Assembly: GCF_009707485.1 (NCBI RefSeq)
Contig: NZ_CP046121.1
Location: forward strand, 124,001-188,000
Length of the DNA stretch: 64,000 nucleotides
Source: Nostocoides sp. HKS02
GTDB taxonomy: Bacteria > Actinomycetota > Actinomycetes > Actinomycetales > Dermatophilaceae
Reading direction: 5' to 3'
Part shown: piece after piece, positions 1 through 8,879 of the stretch
Position numbering within the stretch: the first letter of the stretch is position 1
Layout: every line of letters starts with the position of its first letter
The notes under the pieces: generated by a model
The model's database searches: none
What the model was told of the DNA's origin: nothing
The model's input: the letters and a program-made list of their open reading frames with translations, nothing else
Program-made: the position numbers and the translations under genes

Positions 1-711
1 ATGAATGCCGTGTCGACCGCCATGGCGCGGGCGCTCGGCCAGGCGACGAGCGAGCTCGCGGCGGACCCCACGGTTCGCGCCGTGGTCGTGACCTCCAGCA
101 GCCCCAAGGCGTTCTGCGTCGGCGCGGACCTCAAGGAGCGCAACGCCCTCACCGACGAGGAGCTGCGCGCGCAGCGCCCGGTGGCCCAGGCGGCATACCG
201 GGGGGTTCTCGAGCTGCCCGTCCCGGTGGTGGCGGCGGTCGAGGGTTACGCGCTCGGAGGCGGCTTCGAGATCGCGCTGTCGTGCGATCTCGCCGTCTGC
301 GGTGCGGCCGCCGTGGTCGGACTGCCCGAGGTGAGCGTCGGCGTGATTCCGGGCGGAGGCGGCACCCAGCTGCTCACCCGGCGGGTCGGGTGGTCGCGAG
401 CGGCCCGGATGGTCTTCACGGCCGAGCGGTACGACGCCGAGCAGGCCCGGCAGCTCGGCGTGGTCGACGAGGTCGTCGCAGCGGGTGCCGCGCGAGAGCG
501 GGCGTTCGAGATCGCCGAGCGCATCGCCGCGAACTCACCCGTCGGGGTGCGCAACGCGAAGGCTGCCATGCGAGAGGGTTTCGACACCGATCTCGACGCC
601 GGACTGCGCATCGAGGACCGGTACTGGGCAGCCACGGCCTTCTCGGCCGACCGTGCCGAGGGCGTCGCCGCTTTCAATCAAAAGCGCAAACCGGTGTGGC
701 CCGGTCGCTGA
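1..711 (+). CDS. enoyl-CoA hydratase/isomerase, 5' end cut by window
   Basis: Crotonase-family protein, expected to hydrate trans-2-enoyl-CoA in fatty-acid or amino-acid beta-oxidation in the cytoplasm. The visible 236 residues contain the CoA/oxyanion-hole segment AFCVGADLKE near residue 37, the GYALGGGFEIALSCD segment near residue 81 and the GVIPGGGGTQLL loop near 114. The family usually begins with about 20 more residues ending in LNRP.xMNAVS, so the ATG at base 1 corresponds to the internal Met of that motif and the true start lies upstream of the window. It may be a general enoyl-CoA hydratase; substrate cannot be assigned. Confidence 0.9.
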   Translation: MNAVSTAMARALGQATSELAADPTVRAVVVTSSSPKAFCVGADLKERNALTDEELRAQRPVAQAAYRGVLELPVPVVAAVEGYALGGGFEIALSCDLAVCGAAAVVGLPEVSVGVIPGGGGTQLLTRRVGWSRAARMVFTAERYDAEQARQLGVVDEVVAAGAARERAFEIAERIAANSPVGVRNAKAAMREGFDTDLDAGLRIEDRYWAATAFSADRAEGVAAFNQKRKPVWPGR

Positions 712-727
712 GGGGGTCCCTGTTGCC

Positions 728-733
728 TACGAT
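728..733 (+). promoter_or_regulatory. -10-like hexamer TACGAT, leaderless promoter
   Basis: TACGAT ends 7 nt before the ATG at 741. There is no purine-rich Shine-Dalgarno sequence in between, so transcription probably starts at or next to the start codon of the response regulator. Confidence 0.5.
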
Positions 734-740
734 CACCACC

Positions 741-1418
741 ATGACCCGTGTGCTCCTCGCTGAGGACGACCCTGCCATCTCCGAGCCGCTGGCCCGCGCG
801 CTGCGCCGCGAGGGGTACGACGTCGACGTGCGAGCTGACGGGAAGGCCGCGCTCGAGGCGTCGTCGGAGAATCCCGACCTCGTGGTCCTCGACCTCGGCC
901 TGCCGTTCGTCGACGGGCTCGAGGTGTGTCGTCGGATCCGCGCCGAGGGCCGCACCGTCCCCGTGCTCATCCTCACCGCTCGGGCCGACGAGGTCGACAC
1001 CGTCGTGGGCCTCGACGCCGGAGCCGACGACTACGTCACCAAGCCGTTCCGGCTCGCCGAGCTGCTGGCCCGGGTCCGCGCCCTCCTGCGACGCACCCCC
1101 ACCGATGCCGTCACGGACAAGGAGCTCGTCCGCATCGACCCCGAGGGCCGCCGCGCGTGGTTCCGCGACGAGGAGCTCCAGCTCACCGCCAAGGAGTTCG
1201 ACCTGCTGCGGGTGCTGGTGCGCGAGCAGGGCAAGGTGGTCTCGCGCGAGCAGCTCATGCGCGAGATCTGGGAGACCGCCTGGTTCGGCTCCACCAAGAC
1301 GCTCGACATGCACATCTCCGTGCTGCGTCGGAAGCTGGGCGACGACGCGGCACAGCCCCGCTACATCGCGACCGTCCGCGGTGTCGGCTTCCGCTTCGAG
1401 CGCGTCGACGGGGCCTGA
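741..1418 (+). CDS. OmpR-family response regulator
   Basis: 225-residue two-component response regulator acting on DNA in the cytoplasm. An N-terminal receiver domain (about 1-115) has the acidic pair D9/D10, the phospho-acceptor D51 in VLDLGLP, T79 and K101 in the TKPF motif. A C-terminal winged-helix Trans_reg_C domain (about 128-222) ends in the typical RGVGFRFE wing. The gene lies 9 bp upstream of a histidine kinase and surely forms a pair with it. Target genes and signal are unknown. The ATG at 741 is preferred because it gives a full-length receiver domain and a -10 hexamer sits just before it. Confidence 0.93.
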   Translation: MTRVLLAEDDPAISEPLARALRREGYDVDVRADGKAALEASSENPDLVVLDLGLPFVDGLEVCRRIRAEGRTVPVLILTARADEVDTVVGLDAGADDYVTKPFRLAELLARVRALLRRTPTDAVTDKELVRIDPEGRRAWFRDEELQLTAKEFDLLRVLVREQGKVVSREQLMREIWETAWFGSTKTLDMHISVLRRKLGDDAAQPRYIATVRGVGFRFERVDGA

Positions 1419-1427
1419 GAACGGCCC

Positions 1428-2453
1428 ATGCGTCAACAACTCATCCGGTCGACCGTCCTCGCGGTCCTCCTCGCCATCGCCATCACCATGGTGCCCGTGT
1501 GCCTCAGCCTCTGGCGGGCCAGCAACCACGGGGGCGGCCTCCTCGAGCAGTGGGTGCACGAGGGCATGACCCCCACGATCTCCCTCCAGCTGGTGGGGCT
1601 CCTGCTCGGGCTTGCGGTCCTCGCGCTCGTGGCCGGCGTCGTGGTCGCGATCGGCCAGGCGCGGCGACTGGCGACGCCGATGACCCAGCTCGCCGACCGC
1701 GCGGAGCGGCTCGGGGCCGGCGAGTCGCGCATCCAGCCCCTGCACTCGGGGATCGCCGAGCTCGACAAGGTCTCCGAGGTGCTCGCCCGCAGCGCCCAGA
1801 GGCTGACCAAGTCGCTGGCGTCGGAGCGCGACTTCGCCGCCGACGCCTCGCACCAGCTGCGCACGCCGCTCACGGCGTTGTTGATGCGCCTGGAGGAGAT
1901 CGCCGTCACCGACGACCTCGAGGTGGTCCAGGAGGAAGCCAGCATCGCGATCGCCCAGGTCGAGCGGCTCACCCGCGTCGTCGACGACCTGATGTCACGG
2001 ACCCGACGCGGCGGCGACGAGCCTCAGGCATCGGTGTCGCTGGACTCGGTGATCGCGGCCCTGCAGCGGGAGTGGCAGCCGGCGTTCGAGCAGGCCCGGC
2101 GCAGTGTGCGAGTCCACGGTGAACGCGGGCTCGCCGTGCAGGCCAAGCCGGTCGACCTCTCGCAGGTCCTCTCGACGTTGCTCGAGAACTCGCTCGCGCA
2201 CGGTCGCGGCACCGTCGACGTCCACGCCCGGCGCAGCGGGCCCTCCGTCGTCGTCGAGGTCAGCGACCAGGGCGAGGGCGTGCCGGCGGCCATCGCGCCG
2301 CACATCTTCGAGCGGTCGGTCACCACGACCGGCACGGGCCTCGGCCTCGCCCTCGCTCGAGACCTCGCCGAGTCCAACGGCGGCCGGCTCGAGCTCATCC
2401 AGGCTCAGCCGGCGATCTTCGCGCTGTTCCTCAGCGAGTCCGACGCGGCCTGA
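1428..2453 (+). CDS. sensor histidine kinase (HAMP, HisKA, HATPase)
   Basis: 341-residue membrane sensor kinase partnering the response regulator just upstream. Two predicted membrane helices (about 8-28 and 52-76) frame a very short extracytoplasmic stretch of some 25 residues, followed by a HAMP linker to about 125. The dimerisation/phosphoacceptor motif ASHQLRTPL places the phosphorylated histidine at H142. The C-terminal ATPase has an N-box (LENSLAHG), G1 (DQGEGVP) and G2 (GTGLGLALA). The small sensing loop suggests detection within or close to the membrane, which is common for envelope-stress kinases (inference). Confidence 0.92.
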   Translation: MRQQLIRSTVLAVLLAIAITMVPVCLSLWRASNHGGGLLEQWVHEGMTPTISLQLVGLLLGLAVLALVAGVVVAIGQARRLATPMTQLADRAERLGAGESRIQPLHSGIAELDKVSEVLARSAQRLTKSLASERDFAADASHQLRTPLTALLMRLEEIAVTDDLEVVQEEASIAIAQVERLTRVVDDLMSRTRRGGDEPQASVSLDSVIAALQREWQPAFEQARRSVRVHGERGLAVQAKPVDLSQVLSTLLENSLAHGRGTVDVHARRSGPSVVVEVSDQGEGVPAAIAPHIFERSVTTTGTGLGLALARDLAESNGGRLELIQAQPAIFALFLSESDAA

Positions 2454-2471
2454 GCCGCGCCTGCCTTGACC

Positions 2472-2954
2472 CTAGGAGTGCTCGGACAGCGGTGAGGTGT
2501 CCTCGAGCGGCTCGCCGTGGAACACGAAGGCGCGGTAGGCCCAGAACCGGAACAGCGTGCCCAGGCCGATGCCGACGATGTTGGCGATGTTGTCCGCGGT
2601 CAGGGTCTTCAGGCCCAGACCGTAGTGCGAGAACGCGATACAGCCGGCGCCGATGAGCAGGGCCACCCCGTTGGTCAGCACGAACAGGGCCGCCTCGTGG
2701 TGGGCTGGCCGGCTGCGGCGGTGCCGGAAGGTCCAGGCCCGGTTGCCGATCCAGGCGACCGCCGTGGCCACCGAGGCGGAGATCAGCTTGGCGCCGGTCG
2801 GCTTGTCGACCATGACGGTGTGGCGCAGCACGTTCATCAGGCCCACGTCGACGACGAAGGCGACCAAGCCGATGACGCCGAACTTGATCATCTCGCGGTA
2901 GAGGACGTCGACGGCACCGCGCAGCCGGTCGAGGGGGGAGAGATGCGTGGCCAC
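2472..2954 (-). CDS. GtrA-family membrane protein
   Basis: 160-residue polytopic protein with about four hydrophobic helices (roughly 22-44, 56-75, 88-112, 120-142) and the GtrA hallmarks FGVIGLVAF near the first helix and NRAWTF at the cytosolic edge of the second. GtrA proteins are thought to help move or use polyprenyl-phosphate-linked sugars in wall and surface polysaccharide glycosylation. It is convergent with the histidine kinase (18 bp between stops) and divergent from purK. A role in the galactan or nonulosonate glycan made elsewhere in the window is possible but not shown. Confidence 0.88.
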   Translation of the reverse strand: MATHLSPLDRLRGAVDVLYREMIKFGVIGLVAFVVDVGLMNVLRHTVMVDKPTGAKLISASVATAVAWIGNRAWTFRHRRSRPAHHEAALFVLTNGVALLIGAGCIAFSHYGLGLKTLTADNIANIVGIGLGTLFRFWAYRAFVFHGEPLEDTSPLSEHS

Positions 2955-3023
2955 GCCGGGAGCCTAGCGGGGTCATCTGTATGCCGGCTGGCAGGTTCCG
3001 GAGGCGGTCACGTCCGCGGCCGA

Positions 3024-3029
3024 TATCCT
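3024..3029 (+). promoter_or_regulatory. -10-like hexamer TATCCT, leaderless promoter of purK
   Basis: TATCCT ends 6 nt before the GTG at 3036. No Shine-Dalgarno sequence is visible between them, supporting this GTG as both the transcription and translation start. Confidence 0.5.
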
Positions 3030-3035
3030 CGCCGC

Positions 3036-4232
3036 GTGACCTCACCGCAGCGTGCCCCCGGAGGCTTTCCTGTCGTCGGCATCATCGGTGGCGGACAGCT
3101 CGCCCGGATGTGCGCCGCCCCGGCCGCCGAGCTGGCGATCGGCCTCAGCGTGCTCGCCGAGAGCAGTGACGCCTCGGCCGCCCAGGTCATCCCCTCGGCG
3201 CCCGTGGGGGACCACACCGACGTCGAGGCCGTGCTGCGGTTCGCGCGGGACTGCGATGTCGTCACCTTCGACCACGAGCACGTCCCGGCCGAGGTGCTCG
3301 CCGCCCTCGTCGACGCCGGGGTGCCCCTGCACCCCTCGCCCGAGGCCCTGCGGTTCGCCCAGGACAAGCTGGCGATGCGCCACCGGCTCACCGAGATCGG
3401 GGTCTCCTGCCCGGCGTGGGCGCAGGCGCGGTCGGCCGCCGACGTCGAGGAGTTCGGTCGACAGGTCGGCTGGCCCCTCGTGGCCAAGACCCCACGGGGC
3501 GGCTACGACGGCAAGGGCGTCCGCGTCGTGGCCGAGGTGGCCGACCTCGACGACTGGCTGGCCCAGGTGGGTTCCGAGGGTCCGCTCGCCGACGGGATCC
3601 TGCTCGAGGAGAAGGTCGGCTTCGTCCGCGAGCTCGCCGTCCTCATCGCGCGCAGCCCCTCCGACCAGGCCGCGGCGTGGCCGGTGGTCGAGACCGTGCA
3701 GACCGACGGCATCTGCACCGAGGTGCTGGCCCCTGCTCCCGACCTCGACCCGCACCTCGCAGCAGTGGCGACCGAGGCAGGACTGCGCATCGCCGAGAAC
3801 CTCGGCGTGACGGGCGTGCTCGCGGTCGAGCTCTTCGAGGTGCGCGACCCCGAGAGCGGTGCCCCGGCGTACGTCGTCAACGAGCTGGCCATGCGACCCC
3901 ACAACAGCGGCCACTGGTCGATGGACGGCGCGGTCACCGGTCAGTTCGAACAACACCTGAGAGCGGTCCTCGACCTGCCGCTGGGCGCCCCCACACCGCG
4001 CGAGCCGCACACGGTGATGGCCAACGTCCTGGGCGGCGACTACCCCGAGCTCTACCCGGCATACCGCCACCTCATGGCCCGCGACCCCGGGCTGAAGGTC
4101 CACCTCTACGGCAAGGCCGTCCGCCCCGGCCGCAAGATCGGGCACGTCAGCGTGTCCGGCACCGACCTCGCCGACCTGCGTGAGCGCGCCCGCCACGCCG
4201 CCGACTACCTCGCGGGAGTGATCACCGAATGA
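3036..4232 (+). CDS. purK: N5-carboxyaminoimidazole ribonucleotide synthase
   Basis: 398-residue ATP-grasp enzyme that uses ATP and bicarbonate to carboxylate AIR to N5-CAIR in purine synthesis. The N-terminal nucleotide-binding segment [12 protein letters not shown] starts near residue 14. The central ATP-grasp carries [12 protein letters not shown], and the C-terminal part carries the metal/substrate segment [17 protein letters not shown] 3036 was chosen because longer in-frame translation upstream runs through the divergent GtrA promoter region. It overlaps purE by 4 nt (ATGA), so the two are translationally coupled. Confidence 0.96.
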   Translation: MTSPQRAPGGFPVVGIIGGGQLARMCAAPAAELAIGLSVLAESSDASAAQVIPSAPVGDHTDVEAVLRFARDCDVVTFDHEHVPAEVLAALVDAGVPLHPSPEALRFAQDKLAMRHRLTEIGVSCPAWAQARSAADVEEFGRQVGWPLVAKTPRGGYDGKGVRVVAEVADLDDWLAQVGSEGPLADGILLEEKVGFVRELAVLIARSPSDQAAAWPVVETVQTDGICTEVLAPAPDLDPHLAAVATEAGLRIAENLGVTGVLAVELFEVRDPESGAPAYVVNELAMRPHNSGHWSMDGAVTGQFEQHLRAVLDLPLGAPTPREPHTVMANVLGGDYPELYPAYRHLMARDPGLKVHLYGKAVRPGRKIGHVSVSGTDLADLRERARHAADYLAGVITE

Positions 4233-4741
4233 CCGAGCAACCACTGGTCGGGCTCGTCATGGGCAGCGACAGCGACTGGCCCGTGATGGAGCTCGCAGCG
4301 CAGGCACTGGAGGAGTTCGCAGTCCCCTACGAGGCCGACGTCGTCTCGGCACACCGGATGCCGGCGGAGATGATCGCCTACGGACAGGCCGCCGCCGACC
4401 GCGGGCTGCGGGTCATCGTCGCCGGCGCCGGGGGCGCGGCTCACCTGCCTGGCATGCTGGCGGCGGTCACCCCGCTGCCGGTCATCGGAGTCCCGGTGCC
4501 GCTCAAGCACCTCGACGGCATGGACTCGCTGCTCTCGATCGTGCAGATGCCGGCGGGGGTGCCGGTCGCCACGGTCTCGATCGCCGGGGCCAGGAATGCG
4601 GGGCTGCTCGCCGTGCGGATCCTCGGCGCGGGCGAGGGGCCGTATGCCGCGGGCCTGCGCGACCGGATGGGCGTCTTCCAGGCCGAGCTGCGCGACCAGG
4701 CGCACGCCAAGGGTGCCGCCCTGCGCGAACGCCGGGGCTAG
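4229..4741 (+). CDS. purE: N5-CAIR mutase
   Basis: 170-residue class I PurE, converting N5-CAIR to CAIR, the step after PurK. The nucleotide-binding loop [13 protein letters not shown] (about 9-21), the VSAHRMP catalytic-histidine motif near 40 and the [11 protein letters not shown] segment near 69 are all present. Its ATG overlaps the purK stop. Its stop codon lies inside a shared CTAG (4738-4741) that also supplies the stop of the convergent CoA-binding gene. Confidence 0.97.
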   Translation: MTEQPLVGLVMGSDSDWPVMELAAQALEEFAVPYEADVVSAHRMPAEMIAYGQAAADRGLRVIVAGAGGAAHLPGMLAAVTPLPVIGVPVPLKHLDGMDSLLSIVQMPAGVPVATVSIAGARNAGLLAVRILGAGEGPYAAGLRDRMGVFQAELRDQAHAKGAALRERRG

Positions 4742-5190
4742 CGCGCCATTCCCCCGGAGCGCACGCCGCGCCACTCGATGCGCGGACAGGTGTCCATGAC
4801 GACGTCGAGGCCGGCCGCTCGGGCTCGGCGAGCGGCGTCCTCGTCGATGACGCCGAGCTGCATCCAGATCGCGTCGATCTGCAAGCGGTCCTTGTTCGCG
4901 ATCGCCTCGTCGACCACCGCGCCGACGTGCTCGGAGTTGACGAAGCAGTCGACCACCTTGACGTCCACCCCGTCGGGGATGTCTGACAGCGTCGCGAAAC
5001 CACGCTCACCGTGAACCGTCTCGGCCCTGGGGTGCACGGGGATCAAGCCCTTGCCCAGCTCGACCTTGAGCCAGCGTGCGACGCCGTACGCTTCGCGGGT
5101 CTGGTTGGACGACAGGCCGACCACCACCCAGATGCCGGGGTCGGACAGCAGCTCGCGGATCAGCTCGGGGTCGTTCTGGTGTTGCAGCAT
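4738..5190 (-). CDS. CoA-binding domain protein (YccU-like)
   Basis: 150-residue single-domain protein of the CoA_binding_2 family with a Rossmann-like fold. The start segment [18 protein letters not shown] and the central [13 protein letters not shown] segment match the nucleotide-binding core. It ends with the MDTCPRIEW motif typical of the family. Function is unknown; the family relates to succinyl-CoA synthetase alpha-type CoA domains. ATG 5190 is preceded by GAGAG; an in-frame ORF extends further upstream but is not supported. It ends tail-to-tail with purE, sharing four bases. Confidence 0.85.
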   Translation of the reverse strand: MLQHQNDPELIRELLSDPGIWVVVGLSSNQTREAYGVARWLKVELGKGLIPVHPRAETVHGERGFATLSDIPDGVDVKVVDCFVNSEHVGAVVDEAIANKDRLQIDAIWMQLGVIDEDAARRARAAGLDVVMDTCPRIEWRGVRSGGMAR

Positions 5191-5242
5191 CTCTCGACCG
5201 CACCACACGCGGGCCTGCCGCGCAAGCACCCCGGGCGTGACG

Positions 5243-5248
5243 TAACGT
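5243..5248 (+). promoter_or_regulatory. -10-like hexamer TAACGT, leaderless promoter
   Basis: TAACGT ends 7 nt before the ATG at 5256 of the LLM oxidoreductase, with no purine-rich ribosome-binding site between. It lies in the 65-bp divergent spacer shared with the CoA-binding gene. Confidence 0.45.
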
Positions 5249-5255
5249 CGCCTCC

Positions 5256-6320
5256 ATGAAGTTCGGACTGTTCGTTCCCCAGGGTTGGAAGATGGATCTC
5301 GCCGGCATCGAGCCGGGTCAGCACTGGGGGGTGATGGCCGGACTTGCGCGCCGAGCCGACGCGAACGAGGACTGGTCCTCGATCTGGGTCTACGACCACT
5401 TCCACACCGTGCCGGTCCCGAGCGACGAGGCGACGCACGAGGCATGGACGCTCATGTCGGCGTTCGCCGCGGTGACGGGGCGGGTGCGACTCGGCCAGAT
5501 GTGCACCTGCATGAGCTACCGCAACCCGGCCTACCTCGCGAAGATCGCGGCGACGGTCGACATCATCTCCGAGGGCCGCCTCGAGATGGGCATCGGCGGG
5601 GGCTGGTACGAGCACGAGTGGCGTGCGTACGGCTACGGGTTCCCCCGCGCCGGCGAGCGGCTCCAGCGCCTCGACGAGGGCGTCCAGATCTTCCGCCAGA
5701 TGTGGACGCAGGGCCGGTCCACCTTCGAGGGCAAGCACTACACGACCGACGGCGCGCTGTGTATGCCGCGACCCCTCCAGGGCACGTCGGCCCCCGGGTC
5801 GGCCGGCAACGGCATACCGGTCTGGATCGCTGGCGGCGGTGAGAAGGTCACGCTGCGCATCGCCGCGCAGTATGCCGACTACACGAACTACGGGTCCGGG
5901 GTGGCGGCGGAGTTCGAGCGCAAGAGCGCGGTCCTGCGCGAGCACTGCGACACCGTCGGACGTGACTTCTCCGAGATCACCCGAACGGGCAACCTCGACA
6001 TCTTCATCGGCGCGACCGAGCGCGAGGTGCAGGACCGGATCGACTGGCTGGCCGACCACATGCGCGGCGTCGGCGTGCCCGAGCAGGTCCTCGAGTCACG
6101 GCTCCACGACATCAAGACCTCACCGGGGACCGGCACACCCGAGCAGATCGTCGAGCGGCTCCAGGCGTTGGAGAAGCTCGGCATGACCTACCTCATCAGC
6201 TACTTCTACGAGGCGGCGTACGACACGAGCGGCATCGCGATGTTCGAGCGCGACGTCATGCCCGAGCTGGTCGACCGGCAGGACCACGGGCACCTGTGGC
6301 ACCTGCCGCGTCTGCGGTGA
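5256..6320 (+). CDS. LLM-class F420-dependent oxidoreductase
   Basis: 354-residue luciferase-like TIM-barrel flavin/deazaflavin enzyme. The N-terminus KFGLFVPQGW, the central segment GRLEMGIGGGWYEHEW near residue 108 and the PVWIAGGGEKVTLRIAAQ segment near 190 are typical of actinobacterial F420-dependent members (TIGR03560-like). Two F420 biosynthesis genes, fbiA and fbiB, lie in the same window at 55.7-57.8 kb, so the cofactor is probably available. The substrate is unknown. Its last 65 bases overlap the tail of the convergent cytidylyltransferase gene. Confidence 0.87.
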   Translation: MKFGLFVPQGWKMDLAGIEPGQHWGVMAGLARRADANEDWSSIWVYDHFHTVPVPSDEATHEAWTLMSAFAAVTGRVRLGQMCTCMSYRNPAYLAKIAATVDIISEGRLEMGIGGGWYEHEWRAYGYGFPRAGERLQRLDEGVQIFRQMWTQGRSTFEGKHYTTDGALCMPRPLQGTSAPGSAGNGIPVWIAGGGEKVTLRIAAQYADYTNYGSGVAAEFERKSAVLREHCDTVGRDFSEITRTGNLDIFIGATEREVQDRIDWLADHMRGVGVPEQVLESRLHDIKTSPGTGTPEQIVERLQALEKLGMTYLISYFYEAAYDTSGIAMFERDVMPELVDRQDHGHLWHLPRLR

Positions 6321-7059
6321 GCCAGGGCAGCTGGACGAACCCCTGCGCCACCAAGGCCTCGAGCAGGTCGAACTCGTAGGCGTAGTCGATCGCAAAGGCC
6401 TGGGCCTCCGGGATCTCCACCATGCCGTGTCGACCCTCGTCGAACCACGAGTCCTCGAGCCCGAGCACGAACTCTCGACGCCAGACGTAGAAGTTGCCAT
6501 TGATGCGCAGGAAGCGCTCGGCGTCCTGGCGACGGGTGATGCCGGTCCCGACCTCGTAGTACCGCTGCAGGACGCTGGCATCCTCGGCGCTGGGTTTGAC
6601 GCCGACCCAGGTGGGATTGAAGGTCGGCTGGGAGACGCTGATGACGCCGTCGAGGTTCTCGCTCGCGAGGAGCTGGGCGATGGCTGCCTCGATCTGCTCG
6701 GGGTCGCGGGCGGGGCTCGTCGGATCGACGAGCAGGAGGGCGTCGTAGCGCTGGCCCTCCAGCGCCTCCACGGTCTCGAGACAGTGCCGCAGGACCGGAG
6801 CCATGGGCGTCTCGTCGGCCGCCAGCTCGGCCGGACGCAGGAACGGCACGTCGCCGCCGTGCGCGCGGGCCACCTCGGCGATCTCCTCGGAGTCCGTCGA
6901 CACGACACAGCGCGTGACCGAGGGAACCATCCGCGCGGCCGCGATGGAATGGGCGATCAGGGGAAGGCCGGCGAGCGGGCGGATGTTCTTGCCCGGAAGT
7001 CCCTTGGACCCCCCTCTCGCCGGGATGACGGCCAGAACGCGGGGTGCGGACGTGACCAC
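6256..7059 (-). CDS. acylneuraminate cytidylyltransferase family (LegF-like CMP-nonulosonate synthase)
   Basis: 267-residue nucleotidyltransferase expected to activate a nonulosonic acid with CTP, giving the CMP-sugar donor and pyrophosphate. The N-terminal P-loop-like IPARGGSKGLPGKN (about 11-24), the GLPLIAHSI segment, VSTDSEEI near 54 and the LLVDPTSP metal-binding region near 108 match NeuA/LegF/PseF enzymes. A roughly 20-residue Ala/Gly-rich tail follows the catalytic domain and overlaps the LLM gene. It is divergent from the six-gene legionaminate-type operon and shares a 64-bp promoter region with it, which implies co-use. GTG 7059 is the start. Specificity for legionaminate over sialate or pseudaminate is inferred from the neighbours. 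Confidence 0.88.
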   Translation of the reverse strand: MVTSAPRVLAVIPARGGSKGLPGKNIRPLAGLPLIAHSIAAARMVPSVTRCVVSTDSEEIAEVARAHGGDVPFLRPAELAADETPMAPVLRHCLETVEALEGQRYDALLLVDPTSPARDPEQIEAAIAQLLASENLDGVISVSQPTFNPTWVGVKPSAEDASVLQRYYEVGTGITRRQDAERFLRINGNFYVWRREFVLGLEDSWFDEGRHGMVEIPEAQAFAIDYAYEFDLLEALVAQGFVQLPWLTADAAGATGARGPAGRPARA

Positions 7060-7111
7060 GACAAACCTCTGCTCTCGTCAGGTGATGCGGGGGGCTGGCG
7101 CGGGCGCCGAG

Positions 7112-7117
7112 TACGTT
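7112..7117 (+). promoter_or_regulatory. -10-like hexamer TACGTT for the nonulosonate operon
   Basis: TACGTT ends 6 nt before ATG 7124. It is the only candidate promoter seen for the six overlapping genes 7124-13336 and lies in the divergent spacer 7060-7123. Confidence 0.4.
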
Positions 7118-7123
7118 GTCAGC

Positions 7124-7831
7124 ATGACAGCCCCCGCATCCGGCCGCGCTGCCCGCCAGTGGGTGATGCTGGGCGCCAGCGGCCACGCCCTCAGTGTGGC
7201 AGACGTGCTCCGGCGCGGAGGCGCCCAGCTGGCCGCCGTGGCGGGCTCGCCCCGAGGAAGCACGTGGGCCGTTCCCGTGATCTCCGGCGATGACGAGGCC
7301 CTGGAGCTTGCGCGCGCCGGAGGGCACCTGATTGCCCTGGGAGTGGGCGCGAACCAGGCTCGCGAACGGATCTGGGCCAGCTTGGGCGATCTGGAGTCGT
7401 CGGCCCCGCCGGTCCTCGGCCGCACGGCGACCGTGGCCACGGATGCGCGCGTCGGCTTTGCCACCGTCGTGTTGGAGCATGCGCACGTCGGGCCCGCGTC
7501 GGTTCTGGGGCGGGCCGTCATCGTCAACACGGCCGCGGTGGTCGAGCACGACTGTGTCGTGGGGGACGGAGCCCACGTCGCACCGGGCGCCACGGTCCTC
7601 GGCGGGTGCTCGATCGGCCGCCGGGCCATGATCGGGGCCGGGGCGCGTATCCTTCCCGGGGTCTCGGTCGGCGACGACGCGGTTGTCGGTGCGGGTGCCG
7701 TGGTGCGAGAGGATGTTCCTGGCGGGCACACCGTCGTGGGCGTGCCAGCGGGCCCGTTGGTGGCACGCCCGGCCGCGAGACCACGCCCCGACACGCCAGA
7801 CTCCGAAGAGAGGTCCGATGCGCACCGCTGA
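7124..7831 (+). CDS. PglD/NeuD-family N-acyltransferase, LegH candidate
   Basis: 235-residue sugar acetyltransferase. The N-terminal third is a small Rossmann-like domain (WVMLGASGHALSVADVL near residue 13). The remainder is a left-handed beta-helix of hexapeptide repeats, visible as V..A.VG..VVL, VG.GAHVAPGATV and IGAGARILPGVSVGDDAVV. The end GVPAGPLV is typical. In PglD-type enzymes a histidine at the start of the helix region activates the 4-amino group; H in EHDCVVGD is the candidate. In the pathway it would N-acetylate the 4-amino sugar nucleotide made by the LegC-like aminotransferase. First gene of the operon, overlapping the next by 14 nt. Confidence 0.82.
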   Translation: MTAPASGRAARQWVMLGASGHALSVADVLRRGGAQLAAVAGSPRGSTWAVPVISGDDEALELARAGGHLIALGVGANQARERIWASLGDLESSAPPVLGRTATVATDARVGFATVVLEHAHVGPASVLGRAVIVNTAAVVEHDCVVGDGAHVAPGATVLGGCSIGRRAMIGAGARILPGVSVGDDAVVGAGAVVREDVPGGHTVVGVPAGPLVARPAARPRPDTPDSEERSDAHR

Positions 7832-8879
7832 CATCGCCGGACGGCAGATCCCCTCCGAGGAGGACGTCTACGTCATCGCCGAGGCCGGGGTCAACCACAA
7901 CGGTGAGCTGCGCCTCGCCCACGAGCTCGTCGACGTCGCCGCCGACTCGGGTGCCGATGCCGTGAAGTTCCAGACCTTCGACCCTGCCAAGCTGGTCTCC
8001 TCCGCAGCCGCGAGCACGCCCTACCAGCTCGAACGTGGTGGAGCCGCCGACCAGCGCTCGCTGCTCGATGCGCTGACGCTGCCGAACTCGGCCTGGGCGG
8101 AGCTCCAGAGCCACGCCCGCGAGCGGGGCATCACCTTCCTGTCCACTCCGTTCGACATGGACAGCGCCCGCCTCCTGGTCGACCTGGGGTTGCCGGCGCT
8201 GAAGGTCTCCTCGGGCGAGCTCACGAATGTCCCGTACCTGCGGGCGCTCGCCAAGCTCGGCGTCACCCTGCTGGTCTCCTCGGGCATGGGTACGGCCGAG
8301 GAGGTGAGCCAGGCGGTCGAGGCCTGCGACGGGGCTCCGGGGCTGATCCTGTTCCACTGCGTGTCGGCCTACCCGGCACCGATCGAGGAGTGCAACCTGC
8401 GGGCGATCCCCGCGATGGCGCAGGCCCACGGGGTGCCGGTGGGCTGGTCGGACCACACGCCAGGACTCACGACGGCGCTGGGCGCCGTCGCCCTGGGCGC
8501 GAGCATCCTCGAGAAGCACTACACCACCGACCGCACCCTGCCCGGCCCGGATCACAAGGCCTCCCTCGAGCCCGATGAGCTGGCCGACTACGTGGCGCAG
8601 ACCAAGGTGCTCGCCCGTGGCCTCGGTGACGGGCGCAAGCGGCGTATGCCGAGTGAGGTCGAGAACGCCGCGCTGGTGCGCCGCAGCTGGCACGCGGCGC
8701 GTGCCATGCCCGCGGGCTCGGTCCTCAGCGAGGCAGACCTGAGCCTGTTGCGTCCTGAGGGCGGCGTCAGCCCGGCGGTCGACATCCGGGGGCGGGCCCT
8801 GGCTCGAGACGTTGCTGCGGGCGCCCCTGTGACCGTCGACGACCTCGTTCCGGCCGAGGGCCGGGCCGCCGAGCGATGA
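7818..8879 (+). CDS. N-acetylneuraminate/legionaminate synthase family (LegI-like)
   Basis: 353-residue enzyme expected to condense phosphoenolpyruvate with a 6-deoxy-di-N-acetyl hexose (or ManNAc) into a nine-carbon nonulosonic acid. An N-terminal NeuB TIM barrel (about 18-265) contains YVIAEAGVNHNG, AVKFQTF, STPFDMDSA, KVSSGELTN and GWSDHTPG. A C-terminal SAF/antifreeze-like domain occupies about 285-345. The ATG at 7818 follows the purine-rich GAAGAGAGG. Its stop overlaps the next gene by 4 nt. NeuB and LegI cannot be told apart from sequence alone; the GDP-sugar genes nearby favour legionaminate. Confidence 0.9.
   Translation: MRTADIAGRQIPSEEDVYVIAEAGVNHNGELRLAHELVDVAADSGADAVKFQTFDPAKLVSSAAASTPYQLERGGAADQRSLLDALTLPNSAWAELQSHARERGITFLSTPFDMDSARLLVDLGLPALKVSSGELTNVPYLRALAKLGVTLLVSSGMGTAEEVSQAVEACDGAPGLILFHCVSAYPAPIEECNLRAIPAMAQAHGVPVGWSDHTPGLTTALGAVALGASILEKHYTTDRTLPGPDHKASLEPDELADYVAQTKVLARGLGDGRKRRMPSEVENAALVRRSWHAARAMPAGSVLSEADLSLLRPEGGVSPAVDIRGRALARDVAAGAPVTVDDLVPAEGRAAER

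Noticed and set aside
2517..4232. Long reading frame in the purK frame starting at 2517
   Set aside because: The first part runs antisense to GtrA and is unconserved in appearance; GTG 3036 gives the exact PurK N-terminus and has a -10 hexamer just upstream.
4887..4900. CTTGTTC word near 4888 as another insertion site
   Set aside because: Here it encodes the legitimate Asn-Lys of the minus-strand CoA-binding protein ([10 protein letters not shown]); the frame is intact.
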